Of a stretch of 64,000 bases of DNA, positions 36,050 to 45,953 are shown one piece after another (position 1 is the first letter of the stretch; every line of letters starts with the position of its first letter). The stretch spans positions 36,189 through 100,188 of the forward strand of contig JACKJK010000011.1 of assembly GCA_020637985.1 (NCBI GenBank), given 5' to 3'. The position numbers were made by a program, and so were the translations under genes. Origin of the DNA: Rhodobiaceae bacterium (GTDB taxonomy: Bacteria; Pseudomonadota; Alphaproteobacteria; Rhizobiales; Tepidamorphaceae). Below the pieces are notes generated by a model, which made no database searches, was not told the DNA's origin, and saw only the letters and a program-made list of their open reading frames with translations.

Positions 36050-37849
36050 TCAGTTCGCCTGGCGGCGCAGGAAAGCGGGGATTTCGTACTGGTCATCCTC
36101 GCTTTCGGCGCGCGGCTGCTGCATCGGCTGGCCGGCAGGCTGGCGCCGCGGGGCGTGCGCGACCTGCGGTTCGTGATGCGCCGGACGCTGCTGCGGCTTG
36201 GCGTAGTCCGACGCCTGCTGCGGCCGCGCAGCTTGCATCCGCGGCATCGGTGCGGGCTCCTCCGGCTGCGCGTAGCCATCGAGGCCATCGTCCTCGCGAC
36301 GGGTCAGGCCGCTGGCGATGCGCTCGAAGAAGCCGGGGCGGCGATGGCGTTCGCCGGCATCGTTCTGGCGTTCGCCGTGATGGGCGCGGTACTCCGCCTG
36401 AGCGGGCGCCGGGAAGTCCTCGATCGAGGGCATCCGCGGGGCGCTGACCGGATGGTCGGCCTCGTCCGGCAGGAAGGCATCATCGGTGTATTCGACGCTT
36501 TCCATGATCGGCTCGGGCTCCGGCATCGGCTGCGGCATCGCCGGAGTGGCGGCCTGCGGGGCACGCCGTTCCAGCGTCACGCCGGCATGCTCCACCGGGC
36601 GCATGGGCTCGGGTGCCGGCGCCGTTGCCGCGGGTGCCGGTGCGGGCGCGGGCTTAGCTGCCGTGGCGCCATCGTCGAATCCTTCCCGCAGTTCGCGCGA
36701 AAGCTCCGAGAAATCGCGCGGGGCGGGCCGTGGGGCGGGCCGCGGCGCGCTCTCTGCGGCAGGCTTGTGCGCGACCGCCGCGGCCGGTGCCGCGACCGGT
36801 TTTGGCGACCTGACTTCCGTGCGCGCGCTGGTAGCCATCGTCATCGCCGCTGGCTGGCGGCCGGCGATCTCAACCTGCGATTCCTCCGGCTTGATGCCGG
36901 TGGCGACCACCGAAACCCGCACCATGCCTTCCAGCGCCTCGTCGAACGTTGCACCGAGGATGATGTTGGCGTCCGGGTCGACCTCATCGCGGATGCGCGT
37001 TGCCGCCGCGTCGACCTCGTACAGCGTCAGGTCGTTGCCGCCGGTGATCGAGATCAGCAGGCCCTTGGCGCCCTGCATCGACGTCTCGTCGAGCAGCGGG
37101 TTGGCGATCGCGGCTTCCGCGGCCTGGATGGCGCGGGTGTCGCCGGATGCCTCGCCGGTGCCCATCATCGCCCGTCCCATGCCGCGCATGACCGCACGCA
37201 CGTCGGCGAAATCGAGGTTGATGAGCCCTTCCTTGACCATCAGGTCGGTGATGCAGGCAACGCCCGAGCGCAACACCTCATCGGCGCGCGCGAAGGCTTC
37301 CGAGAAGGTCGTCTTCTCGTTGGCGATGCGGAACAGGTTCTGGTTCGGAATGACGATCAGCGTATCGACGTTGGCCTGCAGTTCCTCGATGCCGGCTTCC
37401 GCGATGCGCATGCGCCGCGGCCCCTCGAACAGGAACGGCTTGGTGACGACGCCGACGGTCAGGATGCCCATCTCGCGGGCGGTGCGCGCGATCACCGGCG
37501 CAGCGCCAGTGCCCGTGCCGCCACCCATGCCGGCGGTCACGAACGCCATGTGGCTGCCCTGCAGGTGATCCTTGATCTCGTCCATGCATTCCTCGGCGGC
37601 CGCGGCACCGATTTCCGGGTGCGATCCCGCGCCCAGCCCCTCGGTCACCGCGATGCCCATCTGCACGACGCGTTCGGCGCGCGACATCTTCAGTGCCTGG
37701 GAATCGGTGTTGGCCACCACGAACTCGACCCCCTCGAGAGCCGAGGTGATCATGTTGTTGACCGCATTGCCGCCCGCACCGCCGACACCGAACACAGTGA
37801 TCCGCGGCTTAAGCTCGGTAATGTCCGGCATCTTCAGGTTGATCGTCAT
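36050..37849 (-). CDS. ftsZ: Cell division GTPase FtsZ
   Basis: Forms the cytokinetic ring. 599 residues, long for FtsZ. The GTPase core has VFGVGGAGGNAVNNM, the tubulin signature TAGMGGGTGTGAAPV, NQNLFRIANEKTTF, and the T7 catalytic loop NLDFADVRAVM. After about residue 320 there is a Pro/Ala-rich disordered linker of roughly 260 residues, ending in the conserved tip YEIPAFLRRQAN that binds FtsA and other partners. Long linkers are known in alphaproteobacteria. It is transcribed with ftsA upstream (89-base gap). Confidence 0.97.
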   Translation of the reverse strand: MTINLKMPDITELKPRITVFGVGGAGGNAVNNMITSALEGVEFVVANTDSQALKMSRAERVVQMGIAVTEGLGAGSHPEIGAAAAEECMDEIKDHLQGSHMAFVTAGMGGGTGTGAAPVIARTAREMGILTVGVVTKPFLFEGPRRMRIAEAGIEELQANVDTLIVIPNQNLFRIANEKTTFSEAFARADEVLRSGVACITDLMVKEGLINLDFADVRAVMRGMGRAMMGTGEASGDTRAIQAAEAAIANPLLDETSMQGAKGLLISITGGNDLTLYEVDAAATRIRDEVDPDANIILGATFDEALEGMVRVSVVATGIKPEESQVEIAGRQPAAMTMATSARTEVRSPKPVAAPAAAVAHKPAAESAPRPAPRPAPRDFSELSRELREGFDDGATAAKPAPAPAPAATAPAPEPMRPVEHAGVTLERRAPQAATPAMPQPMPEPEPIMESVEYTDDAFLPDEADHPVSAPRMPSIEDFPAPAQAEYRAHHGERQNDAGERHRRPGFFERIASGLTRREDDGLDGYAQPEEPAPMPRMQAARPQQASDYAKPQQRPAHHEPQVAHAPRRQPAGQPMQQPRAESEDDQYEIPAFLRRQAN

Positions 37850-37938
37850 CGTCTTGTCCTTACCTCATGGTCCCGCTTGTGCGGCGGGAGAACTGGGCCG
37901 GCGGCGCGCCCTGGATGCGCCGGTCGGCCGTACTCGGA

Positions 37939-39261
37939 TCAGAAACTCTCTCTGATCCACTGCCCGACACGCACGAGATAGCCGTCCGTGCCTGTTAGTC
38001 CCAGAAAACCCGGTTCGCTGCGCTGGTCTTCTTCCGCGGCCACCTGCGGGTAGACCAGCAGGCCGCAACTGGCCGCGAATCCCGGCCCGCGCGCCGATTC
38101 CGGCAAACCCTGCACGCCCAGCGGACGCCCCAGCCGCACCCGCGCACCGAGGATGCGCTCGGCGACCTCTGCGGTGCCCGCCAACTGGCTTGCGCCGCCG
38201 GTCAGCACCAGCCGCTGCGCCGCTATTCCCGCAAAGCCGTTTGCCGCGAGGCGGTCGCGCACCAGCTCGAATATCTCTTCCACGCGCGCCTTGATGATGT
38301 CGGTTACGAAGGAGCGCGGCACCTGTGCCGGAATGTCGTGTCCCTCGCGCCCGTCGACCGGCGGAACCGTGATCAGGTCGCGCGTGTCCGAAGGCGCCGA
38401 GATGGCGCTGCCGTAGAGCGCCTTGATGCGCTCGGCCGCCTCGACCGTCGTGCCAAGCCCGCGCGCGAGATCGAGCGTCACGTGATGGCCGCCGACCGCG
38501 ACGACGTCGGCGAAGTGGAACCGCCCGTCGCAGAAGATGCCGATCGAGGTGGTGCCCGCGCCCATGTCGATCATCGCCGCGCCGAGCTCGATCTCGTCGG
38601 GGACGAGCGCCGCGAGCCCGCTCGCGTAGGGTGTCGCCACCAGCGTCTCGACGCCGAGGTGGCAGCGCTCCACGCAGATCAGCACGTTGCGCAGGGCGGC
38701 CGCATGCGCGCTGACGACGTGCATGTCGACGGAAAGCCGGTCGCCGACCATGCCGCGCGGATCGCGCACCATGTCCTGGCCGTCGATGGTGAAGCCTACG
38801 GGAAGCACGTGCAGCGGCGTGCGCTCGCTAGTGTCGGCCTGGGCTGCGCAAGCACCCATTACACGCGACACGTCGAATTCGCCCACCTCGCGGCTGGGGA
38901 TCGGCACGCTGGCCTGGAACGCCTCGCTGGTGATGCGTCCCGCCGCCGTCGCCACGATCACGCTCTCGACGGTGACGCCGGCCATCTTCTCAGCCGATTC
39001 CACCGCCAGCCGGATGCCGCGCTCGGCGAGATCCATGTCGACGATGACGCCACGCTTGACGCCGCGTGCGCGCTGCAGGCCGAAGCCGAGGATCTCGATC
39101 TGGTGCGTGCGCGCGCCGAACCCCTCGCCGGGCACGCACGGACGCAGCTTGGCGATCAGGCAGCAGATCTTCGACGAACCGACGTCGAGCACCGCAAGCG
39201 TGTGCGAGCGGGTCGGCTTGAGCGGCTCCAGCCGCGGGATTCGCAGCGCCGGTTTCCTCAT
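37939..39261 (-). CDS. ftsA: Cell division protein FtsA
   Basis: Actin-like membrane tether for FtsZ. 440 residues: the actin-fold phosphate motifs TLAVLDVGSSKICCLI, GAAMIDMGAGTTSIGIFCDG, VLTGGASQLAGTAEVAERILG, and the 1C domain between them. The C-terminal amphipathic helix region YLVRVGQWIRESF is present. Its ATG overlaps the end of ftsQ by four bases (ATGA), so ftsQ and ftsA are translated together. Confidence 0.97.
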   Translation of the reverse strand: MRKPALRIPRLEPLKPTRSHTLAVLDVGSSKICCLIAKLRPCVPGEGFGARTHQIEILGFGLQRARGVKRGVIVDMDLAERGIRLAVESAEKMAGVTVESVIVATAAGRITSEAFQASVPIPSREVGEFDVSRVMGACAAQADTSERTPLHVLPVGFTIDGQDMVRDPRGMVGDRLSVDMHVVSAHAAALRNVLICVERCHLGVETLVATPYASGLAALVPDEIELGAAMIDMGAGTTSIGIFCDGRFHFADVVAVGGHHVTLDLARGLGTTVEAAERIKALYGSAISAPSDTRDLITVPPVDGREGHDIPAQVPRSFVTDIIKARVEEIFELVRDRLAANGFAGIAAQRLVLTGGASQLAGTAEVAERILGARVRLGRPLGVQGLPESARGPGFAASCGLLVYPQVAAEEDQRSEPGFLGLTGTDGYLVRVGQWIRESF

Positions 39262-40256
39262 GAGGCCACCCCTGCGCGTGCAACCTTCTCCGCCTTCTCG
39301 CCCGTGCGCGGACGCACGAAGATGCGGCCGTCAATGCGCATGTCGACGAGGTCGATGTCGCGCCGCAGCAGCTGTTGCGTGCCGGCAAGCTCTGCTAGAC
39401 GCGCCAGCGCGTCTCCGATCCCGTCTTCGGGCAGGCGCACCTCGATGCCGCGGTCCAGATGCAGCGTCCAGCGGCGGTTGGCGACACGCACGCTGGCGAT
39501 CACCGCGCCTGCAATCTCCGGGTGCTTCGCGAGTTCTGCAAACAGCGCCGCCGCATTGTCGGCCGCGCCCTTGCCGACGATCACGGGAAGCTCGGGAAGC
39601 TGGTCGACGCTGGCCGGGCGCAGCAGGACGCCGGTGCGGTCGATGATGTGGAACTGTCCATCGTGCTGCCACACGGCGTAGGGCACGCGCTCGACGACGT
39701 CGACGGCAAGCGTCGAGGGAAAGAACTTCTGCACACGCGCCGAGGCGATCCACGGCAGCGCCTCGAGGCGCGCGCGCGCGCGGTTGGCATCGATCCCGAT
39801 CAGCGAGGTGCCGGCGACCATCCCGGCGGTATCGAGGATCGTCTGGTCGTCCAGAACCTCATTGCCGGCGATCTCGACAGACGTGATTCGCAAACCCAGG
39901 GCGGACGCTGTGTGATCAGCCACGCGCAGGACCCCGTCACCGAAGGCTGCACCATGCCCGCCAAGCACGACACCGAGCACGATGGCGCCGCCCAGCACGA
40001 CGACGCTGCCGATCTGGCCTGCCGCGTCGATCGCCCGAGGCCGCGTCAGCCGCTCGCCGATGCGGTCGACCCAGATGCCGGCGACATGCCGGCGGGGGCG
40101 CGAACGCACCCGCTTCGGCGGGCTCGTGCGCCGGGCAATATCCTCGAATACATCGCTGATCTGATAGGGAAACTGGGAGAAAAAGGTGGAAAGCTCCGCC
40201 GGTCGCGGGCCTTGCGGCCGCGTTACCTGTTGCAGGATGCGTCTTCCACCATCCAC
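39258..40256 (-). CDS. ftsQ: Cell division protein FtsQ
   Basis: Divisome protein linking the cytoplasm and the septal wall. 332 residues: a basic N-terminal cytoplasmic stretch (PPKRVRSRPRRH), one membrane helix (SVVVLGGAIVLGVVLGG), a POTRA domain (LGLRITSVEIAGNEVLDDQTIL) and the FtsQ domain (LEALPWIASARVQKFFPSTLAVDVVERVPYAVW). No ATG is present near the N terminus; GTG at 40256 is the likely start, which overlaps the end of ddl by 34 bases. Confidence 0.93.
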   Translation of the reverse strand: MDGGRRILQQVTRPQGPRPAELSTFFSQFPYQISDVFEDIARRTSPPKRVRSRPRRHVAGIWVDRIGERLTRPRAIDAAGQIGSVVVLGGAIVLGVVLGGHGAAFGDGVLRVADHTASALGLRITSVEIAGNEVLDDQTILDTAGMVAGTSLIGIDANRARARLEALPWIASARVQKFFPSTLAVDVVERVPYAVWQHDGQFHIIDRTGVLLRPASVDQLPELPVIVGKGAADNAAALFAELAKHPEIAGAVIASVRVANRRWTLHLDRGIEVRLPEDGIGDALARLAELAGTQQLLRRDIDLVDMRIDGRIFVRPRTGEKAEKVARAGVAS

Positions 40257-41152
40257 CGAACCAGGGCTCCAAACCCGATGCCGGCATGAGCTGCGATCTC
40301 AGGAACCAAAGACGTCGCTGTCATGCCCGGTTGCGTATTCACTTCAAGGCAGACCAAAGCGCCCGTTCCATCCGGTCCGTCGTCGAGCCTGAAGTCGGCC
40401 CGGCTGACCCCGCGGCATCCCAGGGCGCGATGCGCTTCCAGGCTGATCTTCTGGATATTTCGGTAAATATTTGGTGAAAGCGGTGCAGGCAGGACGTGAA
40501 TTGATCCGCCCTCGGCGTACTTTGCCTCGTAATCGTAGAACGACGTTCTCGGTCTGATCTCGATGATGTCGAGCGCCTTGTCGCCCATCACCGCGCAGGT
40601 CAGTTCGCGCCCGGCGATGAACTCCTCGACCAGCACCTCCTCGCCGAACGACCAGTCGGCGGCGAACAGTTCCTGTGGCGGATGCGCCTGGTCGTCTCGC
40701 ACGATGAAGACACCGAAGCTCGATCCCTCGTGGATCGGCTTGACGACATATGGCGGCGCCATCGGATGCTCTTTCGCCGCCGCCAGGCGGTTCACCACCA
40801 TGCCTTTCGCCACCGGGATTCCGACTGCCTCGAACAGCGCTCGCGACTTGACCTTGTCCATGCCGACGGCGGACGCCGCCACGCCGGAATGCGTGTAGGG
40901 AATGCCGAGGATTTCCAGCAGCCCCTGGATCTTGCCGTCCTCGCCGTAGGGCCCGTGCAGCGCGTTGAAGGCGACGTCCGGCTTCAGCGCCTTCAGCGTT
41001 GCCGCTATGTCGCGGTCCACATCGACCTTGGTGACCCGGAAGCCCTCGCCCTCCAGCGCCTTTGCGCAGCCGTTGCCGGAATCGATGCTGACGGGACGCT
41101 CGGCCGACCAGCCGCCCATCAGGACTGCGACATGGACATCTTTCGGGTTCAT
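40223..41152 (-). CDS. ddl: D-alanine--D-alanine ligase B
   Basis: Makes the D-Ala-D-Ala dipeptide used for the peptidoglycan stem. 309 residues, ATP-grasp fold: VAVLMGGWSAERPVSIDSG, LHGPYGEDGKIQGLLEILGIPYTHSGV, VVKPIHEGSSFGVFIV, EEFIAGRELTCAVMGD, and the catalytic C-terminal part CLEVNTQPGMTATSLVPEIA. The start codon ATG precedes the motif by a few residues, and it begins 20 bases after the murB stop. Confidence 0.97.
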   Translation of the reverse strand: MNPKDVHVAVLMGGWSAERPVSIDSGNGCAKALEGEGFRVTKVDVDRDIAATLKALKPDVAFNALHGPYGEDGKIQGLLEILGIPYTHSGVAASAVGMDKVKSRALFEAVGIPVAKGMVVNRLAAAKEHPMAPPYVVKPIHEGSSFGVFIVRDDQAHPPQELFAADWSFGEEVLVEEFIAGRELTCAVMGDKALDIIEIRPRTSFYDYEAKYAEGGSIHVLPAPLSPNIYRNIQKISLEAHRALGCRGVSRADFRLDDGPDGTGALVCLEVNTQPGMTATSLVPEIAAHAGIGFGALVRWMVEDASCNR

Positions 41153-41171
41153 CGTCCCTCCTTCGGCCCGC

Positions 41172-42128
41172 TCAACCGGGCAGTTCCTGCCCCGGCGCCA
41201 TTTCGCCGATCCGCCGGATTTCCCAGCGCAAGGTCACACCGCTCGTCTCGCGCACGCGCCGGCGCACGGTCTCGCCGAGCAGCTCGATATCGTACGCCGT
41301 CGCGTTGCCTCGGTTGATCAGGAAGTTGCAGTGCATCTGCGACACCATGGCATCGCCGACCGTCAGCCCGCGGCAGCCGGCGGCATCGATCAGTTGCCAG
41401 GACTTGCGCTGGTCCGGCGTTCCGGGCGGGTCCGGGTTGGCGAAGGTCGAACCGCCGGTGCGCTCCTTGATCGGCTGGCTGCCGGCGCGCCGCTCGGTGA
41501 TCGCCTCGATCTCGGCGCGAAGCTCCTCGGGCGTGCCTGCGTGTCCCTGCAACAGGGCCTGCGTGAAGATCAGCTCACCGGGCGCATCCGAGTGCCGGTA
41601 GCTCATGCCCATGTCGCCGACGCTGAGCGTCACCTTGTTGCCGGCCGCGTCGACCGCATCCGCGCTGACCAGCACGTCCACCGTCTCGCCGCCATAGGCG
41701 CCCGCGTTCATCCGCAACGCCCCGCCGATCGCGCCGGGGATGCCGCTCAGGAACGACAGCCCGGCGATGCCGGCCTCAGCGGCCGCCTTCGCCACGCGCA
41801 CGTCAAGTGCGGCCGCACCTGCGCGCACCCGGTTGCCGTCCAGGATCTCGACGGCGTTGAAACCGCGCCCCAGGCGGATCACCACGCCCGCGACGCCGCC
41901 GTCGCGCACCAGCAGGTTGGATCCCACGCCAACGATTGTCAGCGCGATAGCGGCATCGAGCCGCGACCGGAAATAGGCGAGATCGTCGGCATCCGCCGGC
42001 AGGTAGAGCACTTGCGCCGGCCCGCCGACACGAAACCACGTCAGCGGCGCCAGCGGCGCGTTGGCCTCCAGCCGCCCGCGCAGATCGGGCATCGCCGCCT
42101 TCAGGTCCGGGACGAGATCGGCGAACAT
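41172..42128 (-). CDS. murB: UDP-N-acetylenolpyruvoylglucosamine reductase
   Basis: FAD enzyme reducing UDP-GlcNAc-enolpyruvate to UDP-MurNAc. 318 residues: LTWFRVGGPAQVLYLPADADDL, LTIVGVGSNLLVRDGGVAGVVIRLG (FAD site), FLSGIPGAIGGALRMNAGAYGGE, the catalytic Ser region RTGGSTFANPDPPG, and AGCRGLTVGDAMVSQMHCNFLIN. Its ATG shares a base with the murC stop (TGATG), a classic coupling signal. Confidence 0.97.
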   Translation of the reverse strand: MFADLVPDLKAAMPDLRGRLEANAPLAPLTWFRVGGPAQVLYLPADADDLAYFRSRLDAAIALTIVGVGSNLLVRDGGVAGVVIRLGRGFNAVEILDGNRVRAGAAALDVRVAKAAAEAGIAGLSFLSGIPGAIGGALRMNAGAYGGETVDVLVSADAVDAAGNKVTLSVGDMGMSYRHSDAPGELIFTQALLQGHAGTPEELRAEIEAITERRAGSQPIKERTGGSTFANPDPPGTPDQRKSWQLIDAAGCRGLTVGDAMVSQMHCNFLINRGNATAYDIELLGETVRRRVRETSGVTLRWEIRRIGEMAPGQELPG

Positions 42129-43549
42129 CAGGCCTCCGCCGCGATGCCGGTCAGCTCGGCAAGCTCGCCCGGCAGCGCATGCGCCCAGGCGGTGATATTG
42201 CCCGCCCCCAGCATGATCAGCATGTCACCGGGCTTCACGGTGTCGGCGATCACCTTCGCCAATGCCTCACGACCTTGCAGCGCCCGCGCATCGCGATGCC
42301 CACGTGTGCGCATGCCCTCGACGAGGCTGTCGCGATCCGCCCCGGCGATCGGCTTCTCGCCAGCTTCGTAGACATCGGCAATGAACACCGTGTCGGCATC
42401 GTCGAAACAGCCGCAGAACTGCTCGAACAGACTCGACAGACGCGTGTAGCGGTGCGGCTGCATGACCGCGACGACGCGTCCCCTGGCCGCAGCGCGCGCG
42501 GCCTTCAGCACGGCAGCGATCTCCACAGGGTGGTGTCCGTAGTCGTCGTAGATCGGCACGCCGTTCCAGGTGCCGACATGCGTGAAGCGCCGCTTGACCC
42601 CGGAAAAACTGTTCAGGCCGGCGCGGATGCGCTCCTCGCTGACCCCGAGCCGGTCAGCAACCGCCACCGCGGCAGTCGCGTTCAACGTGTTGTGCAGCCC
42701 GTGCATGGGCAGGTGCAGGCCGGCAAGGCAGCGCACATCTCCCGCCTCGCGGCCGCGGAACTCGATGTCGAAGTGCGAGCCGTCCGGCCGGCTGTCGAGG
42801 TTGACGAGGCGCACGTCGGCCTGCGGGTTCTGGCCGTATGTGAGCACCTGCCGGTCCTCGACCTGGCCGACCAGCGCCCGCACCTCGGGGTGATCGGTGC
42901 ACATGACGGCAAAGCCGTAGAACGGCACGTTCTCGACGAACTGCCGGAAGGCCGCCTTCTCGGCATCGAAGTTGCCGTAGTGGTCGAGGTGCTCGGGGTC
43001 GATATTCGTCACCACCGCGACTTCGGCGGGCAGCTTGACGAAGGTACCGTCGGACTCGTCCGCCTCCACCACCATCCACTCGCCGCCACCAAGCCGCGCG
43101 TTGGTACCATAGGCATTGATGATGCCACCGTTGATGACCGTCGGGTCCATGCCGCCGGCATCGAGCAGTTGCGCGACGAGCGAGGTGGTTGTCGTCTTGC
43201 CATGCGTGCCGCCGATCGCCACGCACGACTTCAGCCGCATCAGCTCGGCCAGCATTTCGGCGCGCCGCACGACCGGGATGCGCGCCTCGCGCGCGGCAAG
43301 CATCTCCAGGTTGTCGCGCTTCACCGCCGAGGAATAGACCACCACGCTGGCGTCGGCGACGTTGGCCCGCTCATGCCCGACGAAGACCCTGATGCCCTTC
43401 TCGCGCAGTTTCTGGACGTTGGCGTTCTCCGACAGGTCGCTGCCCTGCACCTGGTAGTCGAGATTGGCGAGCACGCGCGCGATGCCGCTCATGCCGATGC
43501 CGCCGATGCCGATGAAGTGGATGATGCCGGTTTCCTGCGGCGTGCGCAT
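42128..43549 (-). CDS. murC: UDP-N-acetylmuramate--L-alanine ligase
   Basis: Adds the first amino acid to the peptidoglycan precursor. 473 residues: Rossmann-like IIHFIGIGGIGMSGIARVL, ATP loop IGGTHGKTTTTSLVAQLLD, VVEADESDGTFVKLPAEVAVVTNIDPEHLDHYG, VKRRFTHVGTW and the C-terminal DDYGHHPVEIAAVLKAAR. The chosen ATG (MRTPQETGIIHF) has AGG 8 bases upstream; an earlier in-frame start adds about 13 residues. The stop overlaps the murB ATG by one base. Confidence 0.97.
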   Translation of the reverse strand: MRTPQETGIIHFIGIGGIGMSGIARVLANLDYQVQGSDLSENANVQKLREKGIRVFVGHERANVADASVVVYSSAVKRDNLEMLAAREARIPVVRRAEMLAELMRLKSCVAIGGTHGKTTTTSLVAQLLDAGGMDPTVINGGIINAYGTNARLGGGEWMVVEADESDGTFVKLPAEVAVVTNIDPEHLDHYGNFDAEKAAFRQFVENVPFYGFAVMCTDHPEVRALVGQVEDRQVLTYGQNPQADVRLVNLDSRPDGSHFDIEFRGREAGDVRCLAGLHLPMHGLHNTLNATAAVAVADRLGVSEERIRAGLNSFSGVKRRFTHVGTWNGVPIYDDYGHHPVEIAAVLKAARAAARGRVVAVMQPHRYTRLSSLFEQFCGCFDDADTVFIADVYEAGEKPIAGADRDSLVEGMRTRGHRDARALQGREALAKVIADTVKPGDMLIMLGAGNITAWAHALPGELAELTGIAAEA

Positions 43550-43613
43550 GTGGTCTGCCTTTTCGTGGGATATCCTGAAAGCAGGCACGTATCACCGCCT
43601 GCCAAACGCTGGT

Positions 43614-44777
43614 TTACGCCGGAGATACCCCACCACGCCCGCCTTGGGCAATCTCGGCGACGAAATCCGCCAAGGCTTCGGCCGCCCGTGGCGTACCGAA
43701 ACGCCGTGCCGCTGCGGCCTGCGCGGCCAGCCGCGCCGGGTCGCCTGCCGCCTCCGAGACCAGCCGCGTCACCGCCTGCGGCGTGAAGTTGCTCTGCTCG
43801 ATGACCACGCCGCCGCCCAGCGCCGCGAAGGCCCGCCCGTTGTAGAGCTGGTCCTGGTCGAGGGCGTGCGGCAGCGGCACCAGCACCGCGGGCCGCCCGA
43901 TGACGCCGAGTTCGGCAACCGTCGAGGCGCCGCAGCGGCTGATGACGAGGTGGGCCTGCGCCATGCGCTGCGGCAGGTTGGTGAAGAACGGCGCCAGTTC
44001 GGCCTCGATACCCGCGCCGGAATAGATCGCGCGCGCCTCGTCGAGGTCTTCCGCCCGGCACTGCTGCACGAGCGAAAGCCGCGCGCGCACGTCCGCGGGG
44101 AGCGCGGCAAGCCCCGCCGGCACCACCTCACTCATGACGCGCGCACCCTGGCTGCCGCCGAACACAAGCAACCGCAGGGGGCCGTCGTCGGCCGCCGCCT
44201 CGTAGGGCACCTGCGCGGCCGCCAGCACCGCCTTGCGCACCGGCACGCCGACCCGGCGCACCTTCGCCTCGTGGACCGGGTCGAGATACTTCACGTCATC
44301 GAAGCTCGTCGCGATGCCGCTGGCATGGCGCGCCAGCATGCGGTTGGCGCGGCCCATCACCGCGTTCTGATCATGGATCACGGTGGCAACGCCCATGTTG
44401 GCAGCCGCGACGATCGGCGGCAGCGTCGGGTAGCCGCCGAAGCCGACCACGACGTCCGGCCGGACCGCGCCGATCAGTCGGCGCGCCGCCAGGTACCCGC
44501 GCGCCAGCCGCAGCGCGCCGCGCAGCGCCCGCACCGGATGGCGCGGCGACATGGTTCCCGACGGAACGACATGCTGGGCGCGCGCCGCGAACGCCTCGCC
44601 GATGCCGCTGACGCGGGTGTCCGTCACCAGCTCGACGCGCCAGCCGCGTGCAGTCAGCACCGTTGCCAATGCCTCGGCGGGAAACAGGTGCCCGCCCGTG
44701 CCGCCGGCTGCCAGCAGCGCGACCGGAAAGGCGGACAGGCGTCCTGCTGCGGCGGACCTGGCTGGCGTATCCTGCAT
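43614..44777 (-). CDS. murG: UDP-GlcNAc--lipid I transferase
   Basis: Makes lipid II by adding GlcNAc. 387 residues, GT28 family: LAAGGTGGHLFPAEALATVL, VVGFGGYPTLPPIVAA, IHDQNAVMGRANRML, VFGGSQGARVMSEVV, and ISRCGASTVAELGVIGRPAVLVPLPHALDQDQLYN, which holds the UDP-GlcNAc contacts. The ATG lies 8 bases after the ftsW stop. murC follows. Confidence 0.96.
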   Translation of the reverse strand: MQDTPARSAAAGRLSAFPVALLAAGGTGGHLFPAEALATVLTARGWRVELVTDTRVSGIGEAFAARAQHVVPSGTMSPRHPVRALRGALRLARGYLAARRLIGAVRPDVVVGFGGYPTLPPIVAAANMGVATVIHDQNAVMGRANRMLARHASGIATSFDDVKYLDPVHEAKVRRVGVPVRKAVLAAAQVPYEAAADDGPLRLLVFGGSQGARVMSEVVPAGLAALPADVRARLSLVQQCRAEDLDEARAIYSGAGIEAELAPFFTNLPQRMAQAHLVISRCGASTVAELGVIGRPAVLVPLPHALDQDQLYNGRAFAALGGGVVIEQSNFTPQAVTRLVSEAAGDPARLAAQAAAARRFGTPRAAEALADFVAEIAQGGRGGVSPA

Positions 44778-44785
44778 GCGGCTTC

Positions 44786-45940
44786 CTAACGCGTCCTTGC
44801 CGGAGCAACGCCGCCGGCCGGCGACAGCCGCGCTTCCCCGCGCGGCCTGCGCCGCGTCAGCCCGAGCACCATCCCCATGCCATAGGCAAGCGACAGCAGC
44901 GACGATCCGCCATAGGAGATGAACGGTAGCGTCATGCCCTTGGCCGGCATCAGGCTCAGGTTGACGGCCATGTTGATGAGCGACTGCATGCCAAACAGCG
45001 CCACCAGCCCGGTCACCGCCAGTCGCGAGAAATCGTCGTGCTCGTTGAGCGCACGCATCAGACCGCGCAGCACGACGAAGCCGAACAGCACGACGATGAT
45101 GAGACACACGATGATGCCGAACTCCTCCGCAGCGACGGCGAACACGAAGTCGGTGTGCGAGTCCGGCAGGGCCCGCTTCACGACGCCCTCGCCCGGCCCC
45201 TGTCCGAGCCATCCGCCGCGCAGGAAGGCCTCTATCGCCGTGTCGGTCTGGTAGGTGTCATGCGATTCCGGATTGAGGAAGCGGTCGATGCGCCCGCGCA
45301 CGTGCGGCACCGCCGAATAGGCGGCGATGATGCCGCCGACGCCAAGCACGCCGAGCCCGATGATCCAGCGCCACGACATGCCGGCGGCGAAGAACACCGT
45401 TCCCCACACCAGCACGATCAGCATGGTCTGGCCGAAATCGGGTTGCAGAACGAGAAGCCCGACGACGAGGCCGGCGAGCGCAACGGCGATGATGTGCGCC
45501 GGCATGTCGGGCCGCCGGTCGGCCTCGGCGAACAGCCAGGCGATGATCACGGCAAACGCCGGCTTGACGAACTCCGACGGCTGCAGCGCGAAGACGCCGA
45601 CGTTCAGCCAGCGCCGCGCGCCCTTGATCTCGAAGCCGGCGAACAGCGTCACCACCATCAGGAAGACGCCGACGACGAAGACCGCGATCGCCAGCCTGCG
45701 GATTGTGCGCACATCGAGCAGCGAGGTGCCTATAAGCGCGCTCAGCGCGATGACCAGGAAAAAGGCATGCCGCTTGACGAAGTGAAACGGCTCCAGTCCG
45801 AGCTTGTCGGCAACCGGCGGGCTGCCGGCCAGCGACAGCACCAGCCCGCCGAACATCAGCGCCACCAGCGCGGTCAGCAGGGGCTTGTCGACTGTCCACC
45901 ACCAGGTGGAGAGCGCGCTGCGGTCGGTGCGTGAGAACAT
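44786..45940 (-). CDS. ftsW: SEDS peptidoglycan polymerase FtsW
   Basis: Septal wall polymerase that works with FtsI. 384 residues, about ten membrane helices. SEDS motifs are present: KGARRWLNVGVFALQPSEFVKPAF, GQTMLIVLVWGTVFFAAGM, PDSHTDFVFAVAAEEFG and GMTLPFISYGGSSLLSLAYGMG. The ATG giving MFSRTDRSALSTWWW begins 14 bases after the murD stop. Confidence 0.96.
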   Translation of the reverse strand: MFSRTDRSALSTWWWTVDKPLLTALVALMFGGLVLSLAGSPPVADKLGLEPFHFVKRHAFFLVIALSALIGTSLLDVRTIRRLAIAVFVVGVFLMVVTLFAGFEIKGARRWLNVGVFALQPSEFVKPAFAVIIAWLFAEADRRPDMPAHIIAVALAGLVVGLLVLQPDFGQTMLIVLVWGTVFFAAGMSWRWIIGLGVLGVGGIIAAYSAVPHVRGRIDRFLNPESHDTYQTDTAIEAFLRGGWLGQGPGEGVVKRALPDSHTDFVFAVAAEEFGIIVCLIIVVLFGFVVLRGLMRALNEHDDFSRLAVTGLVALFGMQSLINMAVNLSLMPAKGMTLPFISYGGSSLLSLAYGMGMVLGLTRRRPRGEARLSPAGGVAPARTR

Positions 45941-45953
45941 CGGCCCTCCCCGC

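Noticed and set aside
42179..43786. Long plus-strand frame of 535 residues over murC/murG
   Set aside because: Antisense shadow of GC-rich genes; no recognisable motif, while murC and murG on the other strand are certain. The same holds for the long plus frames at 36155-37981, 4127-5740 and 13790-15070.
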